Of a stretch of 64,000 nt of DNA, positions 54,374-62,800 are shown piece after piece. Origin of the DNA: Chrysogorgia sp. JL179-B06 (taxonomy: Eukaryota; Cnidaria; Anthozoa; Scleralcyonacea; Chrysogorgiidae); NCBI GenBank assembly GCA_035772405.1, contig JAYKKM010000221.1, forward strand, positions 1,430,501-1,494,500, read 5' to 3'. Under the pieces are notes generated by a model. The model ran no database searches. It was not told where the DNA came from and saw only the letters and a list, made by a program, of their open reading frames with translations. The position numbers were made by a program, and so were the translations under genes. How positions within the stretch are numbered: the first letter of the stretch is position 1; the number at the start of each line of letters is the position of its first letter.

Positions 54374-55534
54374 ATACAATTTTTCAATACTCTGTATTAT
54401 AATGTCAGGATCTTCAAAATTAATATTATATGATTCTATAATACTCTTAATAATAAAAGTAGTTGATGTACAGGTATTAGATGTAATCCTTACCCTTATA
54501 GAAAAATTATATATTATATCCATATGCGGGGGGTAATATTGTAAACTAAGCGGACTATTATTTTGTATAATACTATTATTTTTAACTTGATCTGAAAATA
54601 AACTGACTTTAAACTTATAGGGGGTACTTGTCTTATAGAATAATTTAAACCAATAAGAGTATTTCTGACAATTTTTATAACAACAGGTACAGGGAGGGGT
54701 TTTCCTATGTATCAGCTTAACAAGCTTATCGAGATTAAAAGTATAAACCCTATCGTTACTAGTTTTAAGTTTTGATATAGGGTTATGATTTTCGCAAAAA
54801 AAAATAAAGCAACATACAAGCTGATACACTATTTTCTCAAAATAATCTAAATTATGTAGATAATTAAAAGTAGCCTTTAAATAAAACGGATCTATAAAAT
54901 ATAAATAAATACAGCAATATGTAAATTCATGACTAAAACAACGATTAAGTCTATGTAATGTATTACAAAGATAAGACCCTCCATACCCTATGGGTTTAGG
55001 AATTGTAGTTTGTTCATCATTAATAGTAATTGAAATAAAGTGGTAAATATCATTTCTTGGGTAATAACTGTTTTGAATTTCAATAAAAAAATTATCAGAA
55101 TGATTATCATTCAAATGAAAAATAGATTTCATTAATGTTTGAGAGGGTATTAATAGTAATTTGTGATAACGCTCACAGAGTTTTTCACCATAAATATAAT
55201 ATTTTCGTTGTGTATGAACAACAGGTATTATATAGTGTTGTTTATCGGTTAAGATTCGCCAATCCATGCATTCATCTTGATGCATTTCAGGTTTCATTTT
55301 TTCAATATAGGCGTAGTCTTTATATCCACAACCAAGTTGTCTCGATTCAAATTCCATACATTCGATAATTTCCCCATAGTAATAGTCACATAAGTCACAG
55401 ACGGCAAATAATAATCCAATGTATCGGTTACGAAAATGTTGTATATAATACACAATTTTCAATATCGTCTTAATATTGATTTCTTGAGCTTGCACATAGG
55501 TTCTTTTACCCCCAATGTTTAATGACATTCTCAA
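54365..55534 (-). CDS. Large orphan protein (389 aa)
   Basis: Intact minus-strand frame whose stop overlaps the end of the BH-like ORF by nine bases, tail to tail. It opens MRMSLNIGGKRTYVQAQEIN. It is rich in Tyr, Ile and Cys, with FAVCDLCDYYYGEIIECM near residue 45 and a TPPCTCCYKNCQKYSYW cluster near 285 that may bind zinc. The rest alternates hydrophobic strands and helices. No signal peptide or transmembrane segment stands out. I do not recognise a family; by position and size it could be an early or accessory gene. An alternative Met four codons in is possible. Confidence 0.65.
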   Translation of the reverse strand: MRMSLNIGGKRTYVQAQEINIKTILKIVYYIQHFRNRYIGLLFAVCDLCDYYYGEIIECMEFESRQLGCGYKDYAYIEKMKPEMHQDECMDWRILTDKQHYIIPVVHTQRKYYIYGEKLCERYHKLLLIPSQTLMKSIFHLNDNHSDNFFIEIQNSYYPRNDIYHFISITINDEQTTIPKPIGYGGSYLCNTLHRLNRCFSHEFTYCCIYLYFIDPFYLKATFNYLHNLDYFEKIVYQLVCCFIFFCENHNPISKLKTSNDRVYTFNLDKLVKLIHRKTPPCTCCYKNCQKYSYWFKLFYKTSTPYKFKVSLFSDQVKNNSIIQNNSPLSLQYYPPHMDIIYNFSIRVRITSNTCTSTTFIIKSIIESYNINFEDPDIIIQSIEKLYLD

Positions 55535-55994
55535 AAAGGGATAACGTTTTTTAACAAATCGTCTTGTATATATACTATTTTTTCAATCTTTAAATATATA
55601 TTTCTACATACAGATTTTAACACGATAAAAATTTGAAAAAAGTATTATTGTAACTACAATGTATAATATATCAACTGATTAGACGTGTGTGTGTTTTAGA
55701 ACAACATTAGGAATTCGTTTTAATCCACAACACAGCATTTGGTGCAACTAATCCCCGTGTATTTGTTTAGAAGAAAATCGCTAATTATGGATTCGCGTCT
55801 CTAATTCCCCAAACACACATTCATTGTATACGAGTATCACAAATCATCGGGATGACATGAAAGCTTTAATCAACGAACTCTGATTGGTCAAACTAATCTA
55901 CGCCCAGTTACACATAGTAACGCGGGATACAATTATAAAAGCCGATGTAGCGTTGAAAATAATTAATATCAGTCTGAGTGTAGGAGAGTGAGAG
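55535..55994. promoter_or_regulatory. Divergent promoter between the 389 aa and 256 aa genes
   Basis: Contains CTGATTGGTC (inverted CCAAT) at 55880, TATAAA at 55934-55939 in ATTATAAAAGCC, and a likely start region around 55960-55990 (AGTCTGAGTGTAGGAGAGTG). Apart from these, AT-rich with nothing else seen. Confidence 0.5.
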
Positions 55995-56765
55995 ATGGCA
56001 AAAATATTTGAGAACGTGAACAGCGAAATTAAAGAAGATTTCATCCCGTTAGAGACAACTGAGACGAATGAAGAGACTATCGAAGAGTTGTATGCGGGTA
56101 AATATAATTGTGCATTAAACAAATGTAAAGAAGAAATATCCCCAGAACGACAGAAATTATTTTTATCGCGTATCACACATATAATGGATTGTGAATGTTA
56201 CCAGTTTAAGGGAGAGAGAGCCAGTTATCGTGAAGTAACTCTTCTCGAACTTCAAACGAACAAGTATTTTATTTATCATTGTTATGATAGCAAGTTAAAA
56301 CCCTACAAAGAACTAACTCGAAGGGAACGGTCTACTGTCTACTATCAATATCGATGTCATGGCCTAGACTATTTATCTGAAAAAAAATCAAGAGATTATT
56401 TTAGTCAAAGTGAACTTATAAATAGATTAAGTTATTTATTTCGTAATGTTTTTCCCCCGAATGCTATTATCGGGTATAAAGGTGGTGATAAAGAATCGTC
56501 GTTAGTTAAAACACTTCAAGAAAAAATTATTGTACATTGTGTGAATCTTGAATATTTTGGAATTGAGAAGTACGATTATTTACTTTCGTTTTATAATCTT
56601 AAACCAAGAAATTGTTGGTATCATACTAGTGAACCCACATGTTTATTGTATCATTGTAGTTTGTTTGAATGTCTTTTATTTGCTGCATGTTTGTTTCGTA
56701 AATTAGAAGATGACGATAATGAACGAGCGGTACTAGCTATGTATGATAAGGAATTTAATTTTTAA
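55995..56765 (+). CDS. Orphan protein, possible degenerate RNase-H-fold exonuclease (256 aa)
   Basis: Begins MAKIFENVNSEIKEDF. Later: SYREVTLLELQTNKYFIYHC, then CHGLDYLSEKKSR, IIGYKGGDKESSLVKTL, VNLEYFGIEKYD and HCSLFECLLFAACLF. The series HGLxxL, IxxKGxxKxxxL, xNLExxG and HCxxxEC matches a family I remember in insect and cnidarian repeat-associated proteins with an inactive DEDD exonuclease-like layout. Catalytic acids are not evident. The TATA box is at 55934 and the polyA signal AATAAA at 56796. Confidence 0.45.
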   Translation: MAKIFENVNSEIKEDFIPLETTETNEETIEELYAGKYNCALNKCKEEISPERQKLFLSRITHIMDCECYQFKGERASYREVTLLELQTNKYFIYHCYDSKLKPYKELTRRERSTVYYQYRCHGLDYLSEKKSRDYFSQSELINRLSYLFRNVFPPNAIIGYKGGDKESSLVKTLQEKIIVHCVNLEYFGIEKYDYLLSFYNLKPRNCWYHTSEPTCLLYHCSLFECLLFAACLFRKLEDDDNERAVLAMYDKEFNF

Positions 56766-56795
56766 AATTTATTCTCTCCTGAACATTTTTTCCTA

Positions 56796-56801
56796 AATAA
56801 A
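56796..56801 (+). terminator. Polyadenylation signal after the 256 aa gene
   Basis: AATAAA in CTAAATAAAAAAATACAC, 31 nt after the stop. Confidence 0.5.
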
Positions 56802-56813
56802 AAAATACACTTT

Positions 56814-57092
56814 TTGATTTTAAAAAAAAGATTGAATGTATTTTCCTTTTTATTTTTAGAAACACAAAGATTGTTTAAAAAATTATCCAAAGCACATTTA
56901 AGAAATGTTTATATTTTAAAAATAAAACGTACATTAGAACGTTATTATTTTGTTAAAGATGTACATGTTATCAAAAATACTATTTTTGTTAAAATAGAAG
57001 GAGAGAGAAGTTTTAAAAAAAATAAGATGATCATAGAAACTCTTTGTACATTTAAATATATAAAAAATGATATCATTGTACGTATAGTATAA
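56814..57092 (+). CDS. Basic small ORF without clear start (about 90 aa)
   Basis: Open frame with LKKRLNVFSFLFLETQRLFK then LRNVYILKIKRTLERYYFVK, very basic. There is no in-frame ATG until late, but a TTTTTATTTTTAG acceptor-like site at 56846-56860 could supply a spliced start. An AATAAA overlaps its stop codon, which supports it as a real transcript end. Function unknown. Confidence 0.35.
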   Translation: MILKKRLNVFSFLFLETQRLFKKLSKAHLRNVYILKIKRTLERYYFVKDVHVIKNTIFVKIEGERSFKKNKMIIETLCTFKYIKNDIIVRIV

Positions 57093-57097
57093 ATAAA
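57092..57097 (+). terminator. Polyadenylation signal overlapping a stop codon
   Basis: TATAAATAAAACG: the TAA stop at 57090-57092 runs into AATAAA. Confidence 0.45.
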
Positions 57098-57132
57098 ACG
57101 TTCTTAATTTTTTTTCTCTTATTGGAATTAAA

Positions 57133-57816
57133 ATGAGTCAGAAAAAAATCATCCATTATAATGAACGTTTTTATCTTTTGAATCCAAGAAAATTCGCGAC
57201 AATTGCGTTAAAATCAGCAAATAATATATATGAGTTTCAAGAAGTGTCTTGGAAACACGGTGTAATACCCGCGAGTTTTCTTAACGGTTTATTTAAATTT
57301 AAAACAAATATTCGTGCTCCAGGTCCAAATACTGATTTTTCATTGACATTTAGTAACAATAGAAAATTTCAAACAGATAAACAGATTTATCTTACAGGAG
57401 AATTAGAAGCAAGAAAAAAAGATTGGCATAAACGAAAAATAATTCATAGTATTGATGTAAAACTTAAAAATAATATTCGTGATTCATATAACGGGGCGTT
57501 AGGATGGAGTATTGTTCAAGTTAAAAAAGAGATATTCGAACAGGGTGATCTTGGCTCATATATTGCAAAACCTAATAAACCCTATTTTAGCTCTAATCAA
57601 TTGTTTATTGATCCCGAGCAAAATTTCTTTAACGGTGATAAACGTTTTGTAGATTTAGCTTATAATTTACCTGCTGACGAAGATTTTATATTGATTCAAA
57701 ACATTAAATTTATAGATGAAAATTTTGTTTGGAAATATGGTCTTAAAATTGGTGAAGCTGATAAACCCTATAACGAATACGAAATTTCTATTGTTTATTC
57801 CGATGGATATACGTAG
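57133..57816 (+). CDS. Beta-rich protein, candidate structural (penton-like) gene (227 aa)
   Basis: Begins MSQKKIIHYNERFYLLNPRK. It has many beta-type alternations (FKFKTNIRAPGPNTDFSLTF, DEDFILIQNIKFIDENF, YEISIVYSDGY) and no Cys. By size and strand content it could be a single jelly-roll protein such as a penton, which is expected near the polymerase in adintovirus-type genomes, but no motif proves it. AT-rich leader; no polyA signal directly after. Confidence 0.45.
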   Translation: MSQKKIIHYNERFYLLNPRKFATIALKSANNIYEFQEVSWKHGVIPASFLNGLFKFKTNIRAPGPNTDFSLTFSNNRKFQTDKQIYLTGELEARKKDWHKRKIIHSIDVKLKNNIRDSYNGALGWSIVQVKKEIFEQGDLGSYIAKPNKPYFSSNQLFIDPEQNFFNGDKRFVDLAYNLPADEDFILIQNIKFIDENFVWKYGLKIGEADKPYNEYEISIVYSDGYT

Positions 57817-57867
57817 ATATACCCCTATATAAAGATCGTTTTTTCAAGATGGTCGTGTGTAAGTGTC

Positions 57868-58460
57868 ATGGCTATTTTTCAGCGAGTACAAAATCAAGAG
57901 GGATATAAGATTTATCATGAATTAACACAATATAGTTATGTGGAATCCGTTTTTTTTGGCAATTAGTAGGAAGTGTGGAAATTGAAAAATCAAGATATCA
58001 TCTACTAATATCTATTGCTGATTATGAAACATATGTACGGTATAAATTTATACTGGAAGTAGAATGTTCAAAAAATCCCAATATGTATGTTATGCATCAT
58101 GAGGAACACGATATTCCAGAAGAATGTTATGAATTTCTTCGTAAAATATGTGAAGCATGGAATGATGACCTATCCCCACGTATCAACGACAAAAGAATTG
58201 GAGAATATTTAAAGATACTAGATTATGATAGAAAACATTGTTTTAGTTATGAGTGTTTTAGGAGTATTATAGCATTATATTATGATTTTAGGGTTTATAA
58301 TAAAACTATAAAATACACTTGTAAAAAATGTAAAGGGGAATGCGAATGTAATGTGGATTACCCTAATTTCATCAGTGTAAATTTTAATGAAATAAGAGGT
58401 TGTAATGTAGAAAAATATTCAATGGACAATAACATCTTATGTAACGAAATAATACACTGA
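57868..58460 (+). CDS. Orphan protein split at a T8 tract (possible frameshift)
   Basis: ATG at 57868 opens MAIFQRVQNQEGYKIYHELT and stops at TAG 57964-57966, directly after GTTTTTTTTGGC. The next frame, open from before 57975 to 58460, continues from the same T tract and reads VEIEKSRYHLLISIADYETY. A CKKCKGECECN Cys cluster follows near its end (58320). A one-base shift at T8 joins the two parts. Either a programmed -1 event, an indel mutation or a sequencing error explains it. No known domain. Confidence 0.45.
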
Positions 58461-58482
58461 ATGTATTTTTTTTATTTGAAAA

Positions 58483-58767
58483 TTAATACATTAAAAACTT
58501 TTCAACATGGTTTCTGGGTTTATGATATACAATTCCTCCTTTTTGAAAATGTCTTTTGATTTTTTTCGTTCCTAGTTTTGCAATAATTTTTACTACTTTA
58601 GCTTTTTTTTTAAGCTCTTTTTTAAAATCGTTTATAAAAAGTTTGCCGTATTTATTGACTGTTTTTTTTCCTCCACGTTGCCTTTTTTTCCCTTTAAAAA
58701 TACCCCCACGTTGCCTTTTTTTCCCCTTAAAATCACCACCCCGTAATTCTCTTATTCTTCCTACCAT
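58483..58767 (-). CDS. Basic pX/minor-capsid-like protein with Gly-Gly processing site (94 aa)
   Basis: Start chosen at MVGRIRELRGGD because it lies two bases after the upstream stop (58770); an in-frame Met nine codons earlier would overlap. LRGG-D fits the adenovirus-type protease rule [MIL]xGG-x. It continues with an imperfect 11-residue duplication (GGDFKGKKRQR, GGIFKGKKRQR) and a very basic, lysine-rich body (KKELKKKAKVVKII). Small basic precursors cut by an adenain-type protease (pX/mu-like) are standard core components of adenovirus- and adintovirus-like particles. Last of three minus genes in a tight row. Confidence 0.6.
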   Translation of the reverse strand: MVGRIRELRGGDFKGKKRQRGGIFKGKKRQRGGKKTVNKYGKLFINDFKKELKKKAKVVKIIAKLGTKKIKRHFQKGGIVYHKPRNHVEKFLMY

Positions 58768-58769
58768 TG

Positions 58770-59321
58770 TTATGAAGGTTGTTTTCTCTCCCAATAGTTA
58801 TCACCATAGTCTGCAAAAATTTCTTCATGGGCTTTTATATGTTTTATACTTTCTAAATACATTTTTTTATTATTGGGATTGTAAACAAAATCGGAATTAT
58901 TTTTATATATAGAACCTGTTTTCCCATTATTCGCATACCGTGCTGCAGCGTGAGTTGTCAAATAAGCATCGATACACGTGTTTGCATCGTTACAAATACT
59001 ATATACAGCATTTGTGTTTTTACCATATTTACGATCCAATTTGGATTGTGTTGTTTTTTGACCCGTGTAATAAGAAATATTACGATCGGGTTTAAAAGGT
59101 TTTTTCCAAGCAAATAATCCTTCACCCGCATTGGGGATCGTTGATTTCTTGATACGTAAGTTATTTTGTTTTGCTAAATGAATCCAACATTTTTTTGTTT
59201 TTGCTGTTCGTTTACGACATCTTATTTTTTTTAAGGTTTTACTTCTACATTGAAGAACGTGACGTATACTTTGAGATTTATCATTGCGTCTTTTTTTTCG
59301 GGGTAACTTAACTCTTACCAT
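58770..59321 (-). CDS. SET-domain lysine methyltransferase (183 aa)
   Basis: A basic N-terminus (MVRVKLPRKKRRNDKSQS to about residue 50, with a Cys pair CRSKTLKKIRC) precedes a complete small SET domain. It has LRIKKSTIPNAGEGLFAWK (the GxGLFA start motif), ISYYTGQ, NTCIDAYLTTHAAARYANNG (position of the RFxNHS motif, with NN for NH) and IKAHEEIFADYGDNYWE (the E-E-I-x-x-x-YGxxYW end motif with its Tyr). The YGDxYW ending is reminiscent of viral SET proteins such as the chlorovirus H3K27 enzyme. The host-type pre-SET is absent. Starts six bases after the previous gene. Substrate unknown; histone H3 or the H3-like tail of the 52706 gene are obvious candidates (inference). Confidence 0.8.
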   Translation of the reverse strand: MVRVKLPRKKRRNDKSQSIRHVLQCRSKTLKKIRCRKRTAKTKKCWIHLAKQNNLRIKKSTIPNAGEGLFAWKKPFKPDRNISYYTGQKTTQSKLDRKYGKNTNAVYSICNDANTCIDAYLTTHAAARYANNGKTGSIYKNNSDFVYNPNNKKMYLESIKHIKAHEEIFADYGDNYWERKQPS

Positions 59322-59327
59322 TTTTTT

Positions 59328-59642
59328 TTAAAATATAGTTTTTATTCCTAAATAATCATTATTTTTTTCATGGGTCTGAATAAATTTTACCATACATTCA
59401 ACTTTATAGATAATATCTTCGGGGCAGTTGTATATTTCTTTTTTTAATTTTGTTATTCGTTGTTTTAAAATATTTGATGAAATAGGTATTATCTTTTCTT
59501 TATCTTCTGTAAAATTTAGTAAACATTCCCTTAAAAGATACGGCGTAAATAATATTGAAGGATCATTATCTTGAATTTCATACCCGATATAAGGTAAATT
59601 AGACGTTTGTAAATAAATTTCAATATGCACAATTTCACTCAT
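59328..59642 (-). CDS. Small orphan protein (104 aa)
   Basis: MSEIVHIEIYLQTSNLPYIG opening, then LLRECLLNFTEDKEKIIPIS and helices KQRITKLKKEIYNC and YKVECMVKFIQTH. Mixed alpha/beta, no motif recognised. First gene of the compact minus trio (104 aa, SET, pX-like). Its start lies 42 bp from the divergent 56-codon gene. Confidence 0.55.
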   Translation of the reverse strand: MSEIVHIEIYLQTSNLPYIGYEIQDNDPSILFTPYLLRECLLNFTEDKEKIIPISSNILKQRITKLKKEIYNCPEDIIYKVECMVKFIQTHEKNNDYLGIKTIF

Positions 59643-59684
59643 ATTTTTTTTTTACTCTTTTTTTTTGTTTTAGTTTTTTTTTAA
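59643..59684. promoter_or_regulatory. 42 bp T-rich divergent intergenic region
   Basis: Almost only T with TTTTAG at 59667-59673. Too short for a conventional two-way promoter, so promoters must overlap coding sequence or transcripts must be processed from longer precursors. Confidence 0.4.
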
Positions 59685-59855
59685 ATGGGTTCTTTATTCT
59701 CAAAAAAAATCCCTCCTATACTTACGTTGACATGTATTAATATACAGGATTCATACGATGTTACTATTGATCGTGTTGATGGTGAAGACGAAAACATAAA
59801 TAAAAATAAAACGGCATGTTTTTCTTGTTTTAGAAAAAAAAAAGAAGATGAATGA
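59685..59855 (+). CDS. Predicted N-myristoylated small protein (56 aa)
   Basis: ATG at 59685 gives MGSLFSKKIPPILTLTCINI. Gly2 with Ser6 and Lys7-Lys8 is the classical N-myristoylation pattern (MGxxxSxx). The middle is acidic (DRVDGEDEN). The C-terminus has CFSCFRKKKEDE, where the cysteines could be palmitoylated. Its stop overlaps the polymerase ATG by a few bases (59848 versus 59853-59855). Membrane association is expected; function unknown. Confidence 0.6.
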   Translation: MGSLFSKKIPPILTLTCINIQDSYDVTIDRVDGEDENINKNKTACFSCFRKKKEDE

Positions 59856-62800
59856 TGATCAGAAAAAATTAAAATATAGTCAAAAAGATATAGATAAAAT
59901 TGTAAGTTTATTTAATAAGAAAAAAGAAAGTAAGAAAAATGAAAAAATAGACGATTATTTTTCTGTTAATCATATAGAAACTATTAGTAGAGAAAAATTT
60001 AAAGTCACTGAACAACATTTTTCTTTGGATGTTTCACGGGAAAAAACGGTTAATTTTATTAGTTTTATTCAATCGTTATCGTTGGTTTTTTCTTATTTAA
60101 TTAACATTGCACGGGCAAATGTAAAAAGTGATGATGATTATGTTAGATTTATCTTTAGTAATGCGCCAAAAAGTTTTTTCTCTACAGCCGTTTTACCCGT
60201 GAAAGACTTTGACGTTAAATATTTCTTAAATATTATGGAAAAATTTATGCAGAGTAATAAAGAAATAATAGCTAATGGTTGGAATAGTAAAGTAATTGTT
60301 CAAACTTTTCCCGCAGGAATAAGTACAAATAAAAAAAAAAATAGTGTACTAAGGAAAAAAAGTATTTACAATAGTTTGAATAAGGGAAATGCTACAGATA
60401 AAGGTGGTGTGAAAAGTAATGTAAAAAAATATGGCCGTAAATTTCGCACGGGGGTATTTTATATTCTTAGCCATGTATTATTTCGTACAGTGAAAGATTG
60501 CTGTTTTGCTTTAGCAATATTAGTGGGTTTATCATTTTTAAAACAAGACTATAAATATTTTATAATGAAAAGAAAACCCAATAAACCCGTGGATGATTTA
60601 TTTACGTGTGAAGAAATTCGAAATGTATATCGGGAATGTGGGATACCCGAGGGTAATGTTGATGCTACACAGTTTCATTTTGTATATAATAATTATTTAA
60701 AAAAACAGGGTGTTGATTTGTTAGTGTATGCTGACACTCATTCCGATAATATAATTTATGATTCACGAACTGATAGTGCAGGTAATCTTATTAAATTGAC
60801 TAATGAAATTGTATGTTTATGGTTAAATAATAATCATTACGATGTAGTCTTAAACATAAAGGAATTTTCTAAACTCAGTACCAGTTCTTTTTGTGTTAAA
60901 TGTATGAGTTATTTTACACGTCATGAATATGTCGATAATCACCTATGTACTACAAATAACTTAACTTGTTTACGATGTTATAAATATCCGAATAAGTGTA
61001 AAGATAAAAATAATAAACTTATTTGTAGCAGTTGTGATATAATTTTTTATGATGAAAATTGTTTTACAAATCATTTAACAAATAAAATTTTTAAACCTTC
61101 TCAAAGTAATTATGATCGTTTAACACCGTGTCAATATTTTTTTTATTGTAAAACCTGTAACAAAATTTGTCCTCGATTCTTTTTCATTTTTTCTAATAAA
61201 ACAGTTAAACATGATTGTAGCAAACGATTTTGTTTTCATTGTGATAAATACATGAAACAACCTCATTTTTGTTACGTGAAACCCCTTTCACTTGAATATA
61301 ACAAGGGGAAAGAAAGTGAGCCCACTTTATTTTTTTTTGATTTTGAAACAAAAGTAACCGAAACTAAATTGCTCGTACCGTTTTATTGTATCGTACAAAA
61401 GGTATGTAAAAAATGTCAACATATTGAATTTAAAAAAACAAAAATATTTGAAAAAAAGGATCAAGAAATTATCGATAATACTATTGAAAAAGTTAGTTGT
61501 TGTGGGAATAGACAATTTATTTTTGATAACAATGTTATTGAAACTTTATGTGAATTTATGTTTGAACAAACAAATTCCGTTTGGATAGCTCATAACGGGG
61601 GTAGATTTGATACTATTTTTATTTTAAAATATCTTTTAGAAATAAAACAGATAATGCCGAATACTATAATGAACGGTACTAAAATAATGAGTTTAATAAT
61701 TAAAGAACAAAATATTAGAATCCTCGATAGTTATTTGTTTTTTAGTATGAAATTAGCCGATATTCCAAAAGCAATGGATCTTCAAGGGGAATGTAAGGGA
61801 TTTCATCCTTATGAATTTTACGATTTAACTTATGAGGGTGACATTGTAGATCGGAAATTTTTTGATACGAAACATATGAATACAGCAACACTTAATGAAT
61901 TTGAAAAATGGTATTTAGAAAAAAAGAAAGAGAAATATATATTTCGTAAAGAGATTTATTATTATTGTTGTAGTGATGTAGATATTTTAAGAAAGGGATG
62001 TGTTAAATTTTCTACAATGATCGGGACCATAGCTCATATCACCCCCTTTTATGCAAAAAATTGTATTACGATTGCTAGTTTAGCTTTGAAAGTGTATAGA
62101 CTTAATTTTTTAAAAAAAAATTGTGTAGGAATTATTCCTGCTTCGGGGTATAGGGGTGGTGTAAAACAGAGTTTAATTGCTATTGATTGGTTAGATGAAA
62201 TTAATCGAGAAATAGGAGGAAATTTAGAATATATCTGTTCACAAAATGGGGAGAAAAACATTCTAGGACGTTTTGTCGATGGTTTTTATATTGATACGAT
62301 ATATCAATTTCATGGTTGTTTTTATCACGGATGTCCCAAATGTTTCGACCCCTATGCATTAAACGTTCTTACAAACGAAAAATTTAGTAATTTATATGCA
62401 AATACGCAACGTTTTTCTTGGACAATAAAAAATGCCGGTTACAAATTAATCGAGATGTGGGAATGTGATTATTTAGAAGAAAAAAAATATACACAGAAAC
62501 AATTAATTGAAAAGAAAAGAAAATTTTATCCGTTTACTCCTTTAACACCACGTGACGCATTATATGGGGGGCGAACTTCCCCCGTATGTTTATTTAAAGA
62601 AACAAAACCCAACGAACGAATAAGTTACGTAGATTTTACATCGCTATACCCTGATGTACAAAAAAATTATGATTTTCCTGTGGGTCATCCTACTATTTTA
62701 CTGGGGAAAGATTGTAATAAAATAAAAATCAAGGACATATTTGGTTTAGTAAAATGTTGTATTTCACCTCCTCGAAATATTTACTTTCCTGTTTTACCTG

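Noticed and set aside
58556..58912. 118-codon plus ORF rich in Phe and Pro
   Set aside because: Antisense of the basic pX-like gene and of the SET C-terminus, both of which have recognisable motifs.
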